DNA of 64,000 nt from CAZXWN01 sp964644695 [NCBI: uncultured bacterium] (GCA_964644695.1 CAZXWN010000009.1:1-64000), one strand, 5' to 3'. Numbered from the stretch's first letter, positions 35,119-45,544 are shown. The notes: generated by a model not told the origin, from the letters alone. Made by a program: numbers and translations.

Positions 35119-36603
35119 ATGGCTTCTTCAAAGAAATATCGTATAAATTGGATAGTGCTTTGGATACTTTTGGTTTGTTTTGGAATGGGGACTTTAATGG
35201 CGACTCCCCGAAAGATGGATGGTGCGTTTATTGGGATATATCAGGGAGACAAGAAGGCCTGGAGTACCGAAAGGTGGCGCAAGGAGCTGGAATATCTTCA
35301 TTATGTCGGGATGGATACGGTTATCATCAGTACCGCCGTTTATAACACAACTGCTTTTTATCCGAATTGTTCTATCTCTGGAACAACGACGCTGGATACC
35401 ACATTGACCCGGATTCTAGATATTACAGACAGTTTAGGAATGTCGGTAATCATTGGGTTGTATGGTGAGAGTTCCTCCTGGTCCGTTAATGGGCAAACTC
35501 CATCCTATCTGACTAAACTGAATAACAATTCCAAGAAAGTAGCCGATGACCTTTGGATCCTGTATGGAAGTCGTACCTCTTTCAAAGGATGGTATATCCA
35601 ACAGGAAATAGATAATCTTAACTGGCAGACAGAGACAGACCGGACCAACCTAGTCCAGTATTACTTCCGGCCCATAAGTGATTATTGTCGGGCAAAGAAC
35701 ACAACGAAGTGGGTCTGTGAAGCAAATTTCTTTAATGATAATTTACAGTCCGCTGCGGATTATGGGACATGGTGGAAGAAAACTTTGGCAGATTGTACCT
35801 CATTAAATCTTCTGATTCCTCAAGACGGAATTGGGGCTGATCATGCCACCTATACAACAGTCAGCTCCTACTTCAATGCCCTCAGGACGGCATGTACTAC
35901 CTATAACCGATTGATGTGGGCGGATATTGAAGCCTATGAAAGCATCAGTAATCAGGGTCCTACCACTATTGGGCGACTGACCACTCAAATTAATGTGGTG
36001 AATCCTTATGTTTCCGGGATCACAAACTGGGAATATTACAGTTGTCTGAGTCCCCTCAATACTTTATCTACCATGAGTCTCTACAATAAATATGATGAGT
36101 ATGCCAATGGAACCAATCTGTCAAAAGGTCGCAGTTATACCGTATCGCCCACGCCCCATACCTCTTATCAGGATTCTGGCGGGGAACTGACCGACACGGT
36201 TTATCCTTATACCTGGGCTTCCCAGGTCGGATGGACGAGTCCTGTTACAAACCCCACAATCATTGTGGACTTGGGACAGGTTCAGAACAGTATTGGTGAA
36301 GTCCGGGGTTATTGTATGAGGTCTGACGGTTCCGGAGTTTATACGCCCCAGACGCTTTCTGTATATGGTTCGACGGATGGGACGAACTATACCTATTACG
36401 GAGATGCCACTCCCCTGTCTGCTAACAACCAATTTGTAAATTCATACCGGTTACGGTCCTTAAACTTCTCGGCTCAATATGTCAAAGTTGTCATAAATCC
36501 CGACAGCCGGAATGCCTGGAGCATGATCAATGAGGTGACTGTTCTCCAGGGTTCCGGAGTGGTCCCTGTTGAACTGAGTGAGTTTGAAGTAGATTCAGAA
36601 TAG
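35119..36603 (+). CDS. Exported DUF4434 (TIM-barrel) protein with discoidin-like C-terminus
   Basis: A 494-residue protein. A signal peptide (IVLWILLVCFGMGTLMATP) precedes a DUF4434 domain (about 32-320: DGAFIGIYQGDKKAW, YVGMDTVIISTAVYN, FKGWYIQQEIDN, RLMWADIEAYE), a glycoside-hydrolase-like (beta/alpha)8 barrel. A F5/8-type C (discoidin)-like domain follows (about 350-480: NPTIIVDLGQVQNSIGEVRG to YVKVVINPDS..AWSMINEVTV). It is probably a secreted or surface glycan-binding enzyme; the substrate is unknown. The last residues VPVELSEFEVDSE resemble a short tail motif seen at the ends of many exported proteins in other phyla. A strong terminator follows. Confidence 0.85.
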   Translation: MASSKKYRINWIVLWILLVCFGMGTLMATPRKMDGAFIGIYQGDKKAWSTERWRKELEYLHYVGMDTVIISTAVYNTTAFYPNCSISGTTTLDTTLTRILDITDSLGMSVIIGLYGESSSWSVNGQTPSYLTKLNNNSKKVADDLWILYGSRTSFKGWYIQQEIDNLNWQTETDRTNLVQYYFRPISDYCRAKNTTKWVCEANFFNDNLQSAADYGTWWKKTLADCTSLNLLIPQDGIGADHATYTTVSSYFNALRTACTTYNRLMWADIEAYESISNQGPTTIGRLTTQINVVNPYVSGITNWEYYSCLSPLNTLSTMSLYNKYDEYANGTNLSKGRSYTVSPTPHTSYQDSGGELTDTVYPYTWASQVGWTSPVTNPTIIVDLGQVQNSIGEVRGYCMRSDGSGVYTPQTLSVYGSTDGTNYTYYGDATPLSANNQFVNSYRLRSLNFSAQYVKVVINPDSRNAWSMINEVTVLQGSGVVPVELSEFEVDSE

Positions 36604-36624
36604 TGTTATCTGGAATAAAAACTG

Positions 36625-36665
36625 AAAAGGCAAGGAGGTCCCGATGGGATTCCTTGCCTTTTTAT
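36625..36665 (+). terminator. Terminator after the DUF4434 gene
   Basis: AAAAGGCAAGGA (36625-36636) pairs with TCCTTGCCTTTT (36651-36662), with a nested TCCC-gat-GGGA and a T-run. The A-run on the left could also let it serve the convergent ADP-ribosylglycohydrolase gene. Confidence 0.9.
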
Positions 36666-36689
36666 TTAAGCTCAGACAATCAGACAGGT

Positions 36690-37991
36690 TTATAGAAAAC
36701 CCTTTCGAGCCTGGACAGTAAACCGGTCAATGACATCATCGATTTGAAATACTTCATGGTCATTGATATAAGTGATGACCTTATTATTAAAAGGTTTGTA
36801 CCAATGTTCCGAAATTCCTTTTTTACCGGCGATAGCTCCGACAATGCTTCCCGCTGTGGCGGCAGTACAGTCGTTATCCAGTCCCATGGCGACCGTCTCA
36901 GAAATGACCCGGGTCACATCCGTTCCCCCAATCATCAGTCCAAAGATAGTCAGGCAAGCGTTGTTATTCGTATGAACACCACTCATACCTATAAAATGTT
37001 CATCAACAGCTGCGCGGGCATCTTTGTAGTTTTTCAGGTTCCGGCCTTCTTCGAGGGCCCAGCGGATAGCTTTCGCGAGTGAACAATCGGTGGGAATTTC
37101 CGAAAGTCCAATCTTGATTGCATCGACGGGATTATCTACCGCAAAAGCCGCTGACTGGGTGGCACTGAAGAACATTTCCCCATAAACACCATTTCTCCGG
37201 TGACTCAGAAACGCATCTTGATAGGCCATGGCAGCCGCTTTCTCTGGATGGGCCGGGGCCAGATAGGCGAAGGGGTCGGACCGGATATCGGCTCCGATCC
37301 ATTCACAATAAGGATTGTTTATTTCTCCGGCCTTATTCGCAGGGATTCCCGCTTTGAGGTTCTTCAGAGCGATATCTTCAGCTGTACAAGCCATGGGAAG
37401 ATATTTTACCCAGGCTTGACCTACCTGATGGGTAGTGAAGTCCAAACCATAATCTTCCGCAATCAACAGGCCCAATAAGGTGTAAGTGATGTCGTCGTCT
37501 GCCGGGACCTTATCCATGGCTTCTCGAGTGTATTCAATAAAATCACTTTTGTTGTATCGGAGGACATAAGGACGAATCGTTTTATTCCAGTAATCTACCG
37601 GAGGATAGGAATCCCCATTGTATTTGGCCCAATTCTCCATGACATCGACATCCAGGAATTCCACCGGTGCACCCAGAGTACATCCGGCCAGCCGGCCCAG
37701 AAATGCACCCGCAACCTTTTCCCGATATTCTTCTTCTCGGAATGAAGTCCACATCTTTCGTGGACCGGAGGGGCGCAGCTTTAGTATCTCCGAGTAGTCA
37801 TTGGGCTCTATCTTTGCAAGAGCCTCATCAACAGGCAGTGCCTTGATTTCTTCCAGGGCGGTCTGGATAGACTCGTGTAACTTATTTAAGACTGAATCAA
37901 CACCGACAGCACCGTATTCATGTTTCAATCGGCTGTATTCAATAAACTGATTGATCAACTTTTGATATTCAGGAACTTTGGGGTAATTCAT
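36690..37991 (-). CDS. ADP-ribosylglycohydrolase family protein
   Basis: A 433-residue protein whose residues 80-425 form the all-helical ARH/DraG domain. YREKVAGAFLGRLAGCTLGAPVE gives the entry, VPADDDITYTLL the first metal-ligand set, and GLDNDCTAATAGSIVGAIAG the second set (D-x-D-C-T). These bind two Mg2+ and cleave ADP-ribose from proteins or related substrates. The N-terminal 75 residues are an extra helical segment. The ATG at 37991 follows GGAGAGG. No ADP-ribosyltransferase gene is adjacent, so it may be a housekeeping hydrolase or act on a small ADP-ribosylated metabolite. Confidence 0.9.
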   Translation of the reverse strand: MNYPKVPEYQKLINQFIEYSRLKHEYGAVGVDSVLNKLHESIQTALEEIKALPVDEALAKIEPNDYSEILKLRPSGPRKMWTSFREEEYREKVAGAFLGRLAGCTLGAPVEFLDVDVMENWAKYNGDSYPPVDYWNKTIRPYVLRYNKSDFIEYTREAMDKVPADDDITYTLLGLLIAEDYGLDFTTHQVGQAWVKYLPMACTAEDIALKNLKAGIPANKAGEINNPYCEWIGADIRSDPFAYLAPAHPEKAAAMAYQDAFLSHRRNGVYGEMFFSATQSAAFAVDNPVDAIKIGLSEIPTDCSLAKAIRWALEEGRNLKNYKDARAAVDEHFIGMSGVHTNNNACLTIFGLMIGGTDVTRVISETVAMGLDNDCTAATAGSIVGAIAGKKGISEHWYKPFNNKVITYINDHEVFQIDDVIDRFTVQARKGFL

Positions 37992-38064
37992 GGAACACCT
38001 CTCCTTAAAGGAACAATAGATTAAAACGCAGATTTAATTATAAAAGGATTCATTCTCACGGTGA

Positions 38065-39603
38065 TTAAAAAGGAGTTTGTTGACAGGAAAATCGCATGGC
38101 GAAGACGGCCATCTGAAAAATAAAGAGTACTGCCAGGCCGCTGAGAATCACAGCCTTGGTCAGTGACATCTTGCGACAGAGAAGGATCCAGACCGGGAAT
38201 GCAACCAGGCTGAATCGGCCTTGAGGATAAGCATATAAAAAACGGTCATAAAGAGGAATAAATAAAACCGAGACTGCATACAGGGCCAGTAAGATTTCTG
38301 TACTGTTGTTAGCTTTCCAATGCTGGATAAGCTTATAAAGGCTGTACAGGAAGATAGAAATGATTAATAGAAACCCCATCAACTCAGGATTTAAAAGGTA
38401 GGGTGGTTTTGTAAGCAATGAAAGAAAATGATCTCCCAAAGTATCTAACCCCAATGTTTCTTTGTAAACCCAGGCTTTTTGGATTTTAAAGTAAACAAAG
38501 GGATCCTGAAAATGAAAATACATATAAGCCATATTGAAGAGGATGCCCCAAAGAGAAACAATACATCTTACACAAAGACCCAAGATATCCTTAATTGTGA
38601 TGTTGCTTTTGTTGGTCAAATAAAAGTTTGCTATTAATAAAATTGGAAAAACCACACCCACCGCTCGAATACCACAGGCTGCGCCCCCGATAACCGCTGC
38701 CCAGAAATATCTTTTTTCCAGGAGAAGGTATAATGCGGCAGCTGAAAAACAGATGAACATACTTTCGGAATACCCGGCGGACAGGAATACCTGAAAGGGA
38801 TGTATCAGGAGGAGGAGTACTGGAAGATAGGCCAGTGTGTCATCCTTTAAGCATTTGCGGGCAATCTCATAAATAAAGAATAATCCAATCAGCAGGAATA
38901 AATGACTTGCCCAGATCAGCGACAGACTGTAGGAAACTCCGGTTAAAGAATGAATCAGTTTTGCACTCAGAGGATAGAAGAACAATAATCCAATATTCTG
39001 TTGTCGGTGATAATTTCCATCGAAATCATATCCTGATTCTGCAATACTCTGGTACCATCCGGCATCCCACTGAGTTAATCCCTGAGTCAGATAGGGCCTG
39101 CCCTGATTCCGATTCTTCTGTGTCTCCAGTAAATACACGCCCTGAACCGGATAAGGATTCTTTATCATATTATCCGGAGGAATAGTGTCTAACATCATAT
39201 TCCATAACTGCCAGGCTTGCGTGGAGTTTTGACCCAGAGTGTGGAAACTTACTTTATTGGTTTCACCGATGACTAAATCCCGGGTGTTGAAGACATATTC
39301 ACGGAAAGAAGGGTCCAGTTTCATGGTTCCGATGGGTTTTTGGTTGACTCGAACTTCTACGGATAGAGGTCTGTCGGTGGTTTCCGTGCTGGCCTGAAAA
39401 TAAATCATCTGGAACCGATGGGGAATGGTGAGCGTTACCTCAGACATCAGATATCGAAAATCAATATTTCTGTCCGGGGAAAAGGGACCTGTTTTAATAA
39501 AGGCGATGGAAGACAGTATGACCATTCGAGTGATGATGAACATCAACAAAAGAATCATGAAAGTCTTACCGTATCGGTTCAGTGTTTTATTTTTCACAAA
39601 CAT
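38065..39603 (-). CDS. PIG-V-like GT-C membrane mannosyltransferase
   Basis: A 512-residue integral membrane protein with about ten helices and a large first extracytoplasmic loop. TQWDAGWYQSIAESGYDFDG, GLLFFYPLSAKLI and HPFQVFLSAGYSESMFICFSAAALYLL match the bacterial PIG-V (GPI mannosyltransferase-like) family; the WDAxWY motif holds the conserved acidic residue of GT-C enzymes. It should use a polyprenyl-phosphate sugar donor on the outer side of the inner membrane. A beta-rich insert between helix 1 and the motif (about 45-165) is longer than usual. The gene downstream of it on the minus strand is the ADP-ribosylglycohydrolase gene. Confidence 0.85.
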   Translation of the reverse strand: MFVKNKTLNRYGKTFMILLLMFIITRMVILSSIAFIKTGPFSPDRNIDFRYLMSEVTLTIPHRFQMIYFQASTETTDRPLSVEVRVNQKPIGTMKLDPSFREYVFNTRDLVIGETNKVSFHTLGQNSTQAWQLWNMMLDTIPPDNMIKNPYPVQGVYLLETQKNRNQGRPYLTQGLTQWDAGWYQSIAESGYDFDGNYHRQQNIGLLFFYPLSAKLIHSLTGVSYSLSLIWASHLFLLIGLFFIYEIARKCLKDDTLAYLPVLLLLIHPFQVFLSAGYSESMFICFSAAALYLLLEKRYFWAAVIGGAACGIRAVGVVFPILLIANFYLTNKSNITIKDILGLCVRCIVSLWGILFNMAYMYFHFQDPFVYFKIQKAWVYKETLGLDTLGDHFLSLLTKPPYLLNPELMGFLLIISIFLYSLYKLIQHWKANNSTEILLALYAVSVLFIPLYDRFLYAYPQGRFSLVAFPVWILLCRKMSLTKAVILSGLAVLFIFQMAVFAMRFSCQQTPF

Positions 39604-39793
39604 TCAGCCTCATCTATGGCGATTCTCACAGACCCCAATCATCTTATCATTATCTCTCAGTGATTGTGATTTACAAAAATATTGGACATTCAACAATAGG
39701 AAATAATCAAGATGTTCATGATAACTGAAAACGGTGAGAAAAAAGAACAGAAATCAGTCCATAGTTCTTTGTACAGGGCTTGTACGAAAAGAG

Positions 39794-42022
39794 TCAGTTT
39801 TCTGAAGGCGGTATCTTCAGAACAAGTCCCTGGTTGGAGAAATGCGTATCAAACCAGGCGACTTCGGTGACTCGTTTTTGTCGGGTGTGATAGACCACCA
39901 GATTAAATCCTCTTTTATTGAGGGAATATTCCTGAGAGTCAATCATGATTTTCGAGTTATTCCCACACAAGGCACCGGCACTGATAACTTCCAAATCAAA
40001 GGGGATTTTATATCCCTTCAGATTCGTACTTTTGGGGAAAACTCTCTTAAGATAATCAATGCTGATGGTTTCATACAGAGGTTTTTCCGATTGAGTCATT
40101 GCGATATAACTGTTTCGGTAATGGTTTGCGGTATTGAGAGACAACCCCTGCTGCTTGATAGCCTTCAGTGAGGGTCCATCCATATTGAGCGTTGCATCAC
40201 TTTTCACAGACACAATAAGAATAGAATAATGGTCCAGACTATTCAGGTATTCCGACAGGCTTGCCGACCGAATATCATCAACTGCTTGGAAATTATCTAA
40301 CGGGTATGGCTTCTGGCAATACTTCTCAAGGGCTGGATTGCGGGGAGCAATTACAAAATATCCATCAACGATGGCGGGGATGCAGGAGTCTTTTACTATC
40401 TTGGATGTCTGCAGGAATAAAGATTCATCATTAATAATATACAGGGTGTCAGGATTGGTTTTTCCCTGTAACAGGTTTTGGGTAATGTATTGACTCTGTT
40501 GGTTAACTTTATGGTAGGGGCCTCTGGCAAAGTATCCGTTATTGAGCGTCATCCTGTTGCTTGCGGCATAGTAGGTATAGTCAGCGTAATGGTCGATATT
40601 AGAAGGTAACCTGACGATGTGGTGATTTGAACGAGGGACTATATTCCAGAAGACAGATTTCATGGGGGATTGATATTGATAGACAGGTTGATAGGAATAA
40701 AAATGTTTCAGTTCCAACATGTGCGAGAAGTCCTGGTACTGTAAGACAACAGCGGCCACAAGAGGAAGGGCGGCCCATAACCGATTGGAAAACATCTTGT
40801 GTGTTCCAGTAATACCATAATAGATAATTAGGTAATAGACAGGCCACAGGAGACGACCGGTTGCCCGGAAGACACTCCACATATCACGGAGGGAAGGAGA
40901 CAAGGGATATTCAAACAAAACATTATTATTAAGGGTAATTTTATTACTCAGAGAAAAGAGAATAAAAAACAGGATAATAAATATTTTGGGACTGCTTTCC
41001 TTGATTTTCTTCCAAGTGAAATTCTTTGGGAGACGATAAAGAGAATATCCGGTTGCCGTCAGGAATAGCGCCATCACTCCCAGCCCCAAGTAACAGACGC
41101 CTTCTTTCTGTTCATTGAAAGCCCAGGGTATATCTTTAATAAATCGAGACCATCCGAAGGGACTGAAGAATGTGTTTAGATTGGCGGACCAGTAGCCCAG
41201 TTCGTTGGTACGAAGAACATCCATTTTTGTAAAAAGTCCGATACTCCAACCTACGATGAAAAGGGCTCCGGTCATATACCCTAAATCAAGAAGTAATGGT
41301 TTGATTGGTATCCCTCGAAAATACTGTTGAAGAAGGGTTGCCAGGAAAATCATCAGTACCATAAAAGCCAGGTAGGGATGAATCAGAATGGACAGGATTC
41401 CCAGAGACAACCAGAATCCCCGGTGTCTTTTGTGTTCAGGGTCAGGTGTCAGAAAAAGATAGAGAGAAAAAAGAATGAGCCACTGCGCAACCAGAGAGGA
41501 ATTGTAAAAGACCCGGCAGGTTAAGACGGGGTTGACGACAAAAAATACAACAGAAAGTGCATTGAGCAGTTTATCTTTGATGTAAATTCCAATCAAGATA
41601 CTGGCAGCAGCACCCTGCATCATGAAACATAACAGGTTCCACGGACCGAGGTACTGAAACTGATTTGGCAGGACAGGGTTCAGCAGCTTGAAGAAAATGG
41701 CCAGCAGGGGAATCGAATCGGTGAAGGCGACGGTGGTCCCGAAGGGATAACCCCAGTTCTGAATCTTACCCAGAGGAAAGGCCCAGGGTTCATTTCGGAA
41801 AAACTCCCATCCCAGATAATGTTGCTGGAGGTCTCCCTCGGTTATCATGATCCAGTCCGTATAGGTGACATTGAGAGTAGTGACCCCATACAAATAGATA
41901 AAGACTACCAGTCCAATCAATGCCCCAATGATGGCACGGAGAATCCCGTCATGGTTTTTATTGCCAAAATCATGGTTCAATAAAAATCCCAAATTGTTAA
42001 AAGATACCCACTTCATACCCAT
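39794..42022 (-). CDS. DUF6311-like polytopic membrane protein (GT-C fold)
   Basis: A 742-residue protein with about twelve helices and a soluble C-terminal domain of roughly 250 residues. The first loop EGDLQQHYLGWEFFRNEPWAFPLGKIQNWGYPFGTTVAFTDSIPL is the hallmark of DUF6311, a family of presumed membrane glycosyltransferases related to YfhO/PMT-type GT-C enzymes, with the catalytic-type acidic residues in the first periplasmic loop. It is probably involved in surface glycan assembly alongside the PIG-V-like gene on the same strand. Two starts, ATG 42022 and ATG 42016, are possible; GGGAT precedes the former closely. Confidence 0.8.
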   Translation of the reverse strand: MGMKWVSFNNLGFLLNHDFGNKNHDGILRAIIGALIGLVVFIYLYGVTTLNVTYTDWIMITEGDLQQHYLGWEFFRNEPWAFPLGKIQNWGYPFGTTVAFTDSIPLLAIFFKLLNPVLPNQFQYLGPWNLLCFMMQGAAASILIGIYIKDKLLNALSVVFFVVNPVLTCRVFYNSSLVAQWLILFSLYLFLTPDPEHKRHRGFWLSLGILSILIHPYLAFMVLMIFLATLLQQYFRGIPIKPLLLDLGYMTGALFIVGWSIGLFTKMDVLRTNELGYWSANLNTFFSPFGWSRFIKDIPWAFNEQKEGVCYLGLGVMALFLTATGYSLYRLPKNFTWKKIKESSPKIFIILFFILFSLSNKITLNNNVLFEYPLSPSLRDMWSVFRATGRLLWPVYYLIIYYGITGTHKMFSNRLWAALPLVAAVVLQYQDFSHMLELKHFYSYQPVYQYQSPMKSVFWNIVPRSNHHIVRLPSNIDHYADYTYYAASNRMTLNNGYFARGPYHKVNQQSQYITQNLLQGKTNPDTLYIINDESLFLQTSKIVKDSCIPAIVDGYFVIAPRNPALEKYCQKPYPLDNFQAVDDIRSASLSEYLNSLDHYSILIVSVKSDATLNMDGPSLKAIKQQGLSLNTANHYRNSYIAMTQSEKPLYETISIDYLKRVFPKSTNLKGYKIPFDLEVISAGALCGNNSKIMIDSQEYSLNKRGFNLVVYHTRQKRVTEVAWFDTHFSNQGLVLKIPPSEN

Positions 42023-42349
42023 ATCCCGACCCGCTCAAAGTCGATTATTTTCCCGGTTTCACAAATCAGCTGGAAATTAAGGGCTACGACGGAAGTATAT
42101 ATCTTTTGTTAAATTTCAACACTATTTATTGAAAATATTTTGATATTCGGATGAGGGATAATACCTCACGAAAATGACAGGAATTAAAAATATGATTCGG
42201 AGAATCCACGGAGCTGCTCGGAGGTGCTCCGTATCTGCTTCGTCAGAGACCTTTTTTTCTGTCCCATGGAATTTGTAGGATTATAAAATGTGGATAGGAC
42301 TTTTGTGAGGATAACATAAGTGTGGAGGAGAACTATAATTGACAATCAA
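42023..42349. other. Intergenic region with tandem hairpins and a third copy of the repeat core
   Basis: GATTC-gga-GAATC (42194-42206, with three bases between the arms) and ACGGAGC/GCTCCGT (42208-42214 with 42226-42232) are adjacent stems. Immediately next, at 42230-42243, the minus strand reads ACGAAGCAGATACG, the 14-base core shared with the two intergenic repeats at 10150 and 26281. A run of seven T follows at 42252. No gene is visible. Confidence 0.5.
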
Positions 42350-45300
42350 TTAGAGTTTATAAGCTCTCATGGGTGGCATGTTTAAGGATGTATCTTCGAA
42401 TGAAAATTTTTTCTTTCGGAATAGTTTTAGACAGGCTTTAACAACGACAGGATCATAGAGAATACCCGAGTTTTTTTCGATCTCATCCAGTGCTACTTCA
42501 ATCCCCAGAGCCGGTCGATAAGGGCGGTGTGATGCCATAGACTCAACCACATCAGCGACAGCCAGAATACGGGACTCAAACAAAACATTATCACCTTCCA
42601 ATCCCTGAGGGTATCCTGATCCATCCAATCGCTCATGATGTTCTAAGACCATCTGGGCTAATGGCCATGCAGACTCAATATTTTTTAGAATGTTATACCC
42701 ATTTTGTGAATGTTCTTTGATTAAGGAATATTCAATGGATGTTAAAGTTGTGGGTTTAGTTAATATTTCGGCTGGAATAGAAATTTTTCCAATATCATGA
42801 ATAATTCCTGCCATTCGGACTCCGTCAATTTGATTTGCTGTTAAATGACATTCGGTGGCAATCGCCTGAGCCAGGTTCCCCACCCGCCGTTGGTGTCCGG
42901 CAGTATAGGGGTCTCTAGCTTCAACAGCATTGACCAGAACTTGAATGGTGCTTTCAACGGCACCCCGCAGACGATTCATGGTGTTGTGAAGGATAACATC
43001 GCTCTCTTTACGACGCACAATTTTCCAAACCGAATCCATTAATAAAGATAATTGCAGGACATCTGTTTGGGTATAGTTATTTTTTTTGTTGGCCATTCCT
43101 ACGATAGCAACAATTTTTCTGTCATAAAACACGGGTACTGATAATAATCGAAGCAATTGTTGTTTTATTTTGAGGTCATTATTTTTATGAGGATACTGTT
43201 TTGAATAGTCATTGATAATGATTGGCTTTCGGTGATGAACAGTTTCTTTCAATATCTCCGTTTTTTTTAGTAAATTGGTGATTTGAACTTCAGAGATAGA
43301 ACATATTGTCTGCGTGCTTTTTGACCATACATTTAAAGTAAAAACTCTCTTGTCCTCATCGTAGAGATAGATAAGTCCAAAAGTACTTTTGGTTAATTTC
43401 AGTGCCTCACCAAGAGTGTAATCCATCAATTCCTGAATGGATTTGGTTTCATGGTGGGTTATACGAAAAAGACTTTCAAGCTGATTTTTATTTGATTTGA
43501 TAGTTTCAATAGCGTTTACCTGGTCTGTGATGTCACGGGCAAACCCTCCTATGCTGAGGGTTTGTTCATCAATATAGACGGGAAATTTTTGAGCTTGGTA
43601 TATTTTTCCGTTCAAAGCAATATTGTAAGTAATCATTTTTTTTGTTTCTAAAACCTTCAAGTCTGTTTCCAGAGACTCCTTATTTCCTTCAAACAATAAT
43701 TCAGCATCTGTTTTCCCGATAATATCTTCCTCTTTTTTATTGAAATATTCCTGTTGTTGCCGATTTACGAGTAAGTATCTCAAATCAGAGCTTTTAATAA
43801 AAGCCATATCTGTGGATGAATCTAAAAACGATTTATAGATTCTATGGGTTTCATCAAGGGCTTTCAGGGATTGTTTCTGGGAAGAGATATCCACCATACT
43901 GACAAGAGCCAATTTTTTAACACCCAGATTAATAGGGGAAACAGACAGTAAACAGTCGAGGGTTCGTACTGATTGATTTTGTATAAAAGTAAACGAGTAT
44001 TCTTCATTAGAACAGAATTTATTATTTAAAAAAGCCTGTTGAATCCTGTTTAGAAGAGTACAATGTTTACATTCAGGGTTTAATCCGCAAGCCGTTCCAT
44101 CTGATGGGTGGATACATAAAAACATATCCCCCAGTGTTAAGTCAATGAGCTCTTTTTTGTTTTTATTCATAAGGGTCATGCAGGACTGGTTCAGGTCAAC
44201 CACTCTGCCATGACAGTCCACAATAATAAGTAATGAAGGAACAGAGTTGAAGACTAAATTGAGGAGTTCTTCTTTCACAATAAGAGCCTGTTTTGATTGC
44301 ATTACCTGGGTTACATCGCAACTCATCATTAAGGTAGCAGGTCCGTCATTTAGCACGATAGGAACAATAATAGATTCTATGGAAATGGGTTTTCCGTTGG
44401 GTTGAAGAACACTTAGCTTTAATAAACGACTGTCTGTTGTTTTGTCTATATTGGTAATGTATTTTTGTATTAACTCGAAATCTTTTGGGCTTATTGTTTT
44501 GGAGACATCAAGGCCTTCTATTTGCGTTGCTGTATAACCGAGAAGCTTTAGCCCTGAGGGGTTGGCATAGACAAATTTATTATCTCGAATAAATAAAATA
44601 GAGATAGGACAATTTTCAATAATCGTTTTGTAACGGGTTTTAGTTACACTGATTTTTTGGACAGCATCATTCGTATAAAAGACCCAGTGGGATTGGATAA
44701 AAATGTGCTTAGTAGAATATTCAACTCGAGCTTCTGCAAAAACAGGGATATATTTTTTCTGTTTATTAATGATCACCAGATCGTCTATCAAGACTGAACC
44801 AGCATTGATTAACGCTACTCCTTTCTCATCAAAGTAAAAGGCCTGGTCAGGTGGTATAAAACTGTTAAAGGGCGTTCCAATGGATTCAGCCTGTGAAAAT
44901 CCCGTTTGTTCTTCCCATCCCTTATTACAATCAACGATTCTTCCATTCTGATCAAGTGAGATACAGGGGAAAGGCGATTTCTTTTGAAATTGCTGAAAAT
45001 ATTGGGTAGTGTTTGGATGATTTAGTGTTGGATTGAAAAAAAAATTAAAGAGGGCCTGAAAACGAGATTTTAATTCATCGGGCTCAAAGGGTGGAGAGAT
45101 AAAGGCATCTACCAAAGGTTTGACCTGTCCGGGTGGCGCTTTTCCTGATAACAAAAAACAAACCAAAAACAGTTTGTTATTTGATTTTTGCTTGAACTTT
45201 GCTATTTGTGAAACAAACCCTGGATTATCCAGAGTTTGCTGTGTCGCAACTATCATCAGGTTCGGATCAGTGCTGGTATTGAGGCGGGATATGAATCGTA

Positions 45301-45406
45301 TGGAAAAATCTTGAGATTGCAACAGGGAAGTTAATCTTAAGGACTGAAGTTGCTCATCAACAAAGATATCTAATGAATTAATTCTGATTTGCTTAATAGG
45401 GGTCAT
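42350..45406 (-). CDS. Multi-PAS/GAF sensor with HD-GYP c-di-GMP phosphodiesterase domain
   Basis: A 1018-residue soluble protein with no membrane helix. Residues 1-125 look like a receiver fold without the acidic pocket. Four PAS domains follow (about 135-630); the third carries a cysteine group (CGLNPECKHCTLLNRI) often seen in PAS sensors. A GAF domain (about 635-800) precedes a canonical HD-GYP domain (about 815-1010) with HDIGK near 868 and HHERLDGSGYP near 925. All expected metal ligands are present, so it should hydrolyse c-di-GMP. Together with the GGDEF/HD-GYP protein at 18760 the window has both making and breaking activities. The ATG at 45406 has no strong ribosome site. Confidence 0.92.
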   Translation of the reverse strand: MTPIKQIRINSLDIFVDEQLQSLRLTSLLQSQDFSIRFISRLNTSTDPNLMIVATQQTLDNPGFVSQIAKFKQKSNNKLFLVCFLLSGKAPPGQVKPLVDAFISPPFEPDELKSRFQALFNFFFNPTLNHPNTTQYFQQFQKKSPFPCISLDQNGRIVDCNKGWEEQTGFSQAESIGTPFNSFIPPDQAFYFDEKGVALINAGSVLIDDLVIINKQKKYIPVFAEARVEYSTKHIFIQSHWVFYTNDAVQKISVTKTRYKTIIENCPISILFIRDNKFVYANPSGLKLLGYTATQIEGLDVSKTISPKDFELIQKYITNIDKTTDSRLLKLSVLQPNGKPISIESIIVPIVLNDGPATLMMSCDVTQVMQSKQALIVKEELLNLVFNSVPSLLIIVDCHGRVVDLNQSCMTLMNKNKKELIDLTLGDMFLCIHPSDGTACGLNPECKHCTLLNRIQQAFLNNKFCSNEEYSFTFIQNQSVRTLDCLLSVSPINLGVKKLALVSMVDISSQKQSLKALDETHRIYKSFLDSSTDMAFIKSSDLRYLLVNRQQQEYFNKKEEDIIGKTDAELLFEGNKESLETDLKVLETKKMITYNIALNGKIYQAQKFPVYIDEQTLSIGGFARDITDQVNAIETIKSNKNQLESLFRITHHETKSIQELMDYTLGEALKLTKSTFGLIYLYDEDKRVFTLNVWSKSTQTICSISEVQITNLLKKTEILKETVHHRKPIIINDYSKQYPHKNNDLKIKQQLLRLLSVPVFYDRKIVAIVGMANKKNNYTQTDVLQLSLLMDSVWKIVRRKESDVILHNTMNRLRGAVESTIQVLVNAVEARDPYTAGHQRRVGNLAQAIATECHLTANQIDGVRMAGIIHDIGKISIPAEILTKPTTLTSIEYSLIKEHSQNGYNILKNIESAWPLAQMVLEHHERLDGSGYPQGLEGDNVLFESRILAVADVVESMASHRPYRPALGIEVALDEIEKNSGILYDPVVVKACLKLFRKKKFSFEDTSLNMPPMRAYKL

Positions 45407-45544
45407 AATATATCAGGGATAAGCTTTCTACCTCACCTCAATTCTCATCATACATCAAAGTGAGAATATGAGTACGATATCTGCACGGTTAGGAGTTTTG
45501 GTGCAAACAGAGCGTCTGTCGAGTGAATGAAATATGGTGTAAAA

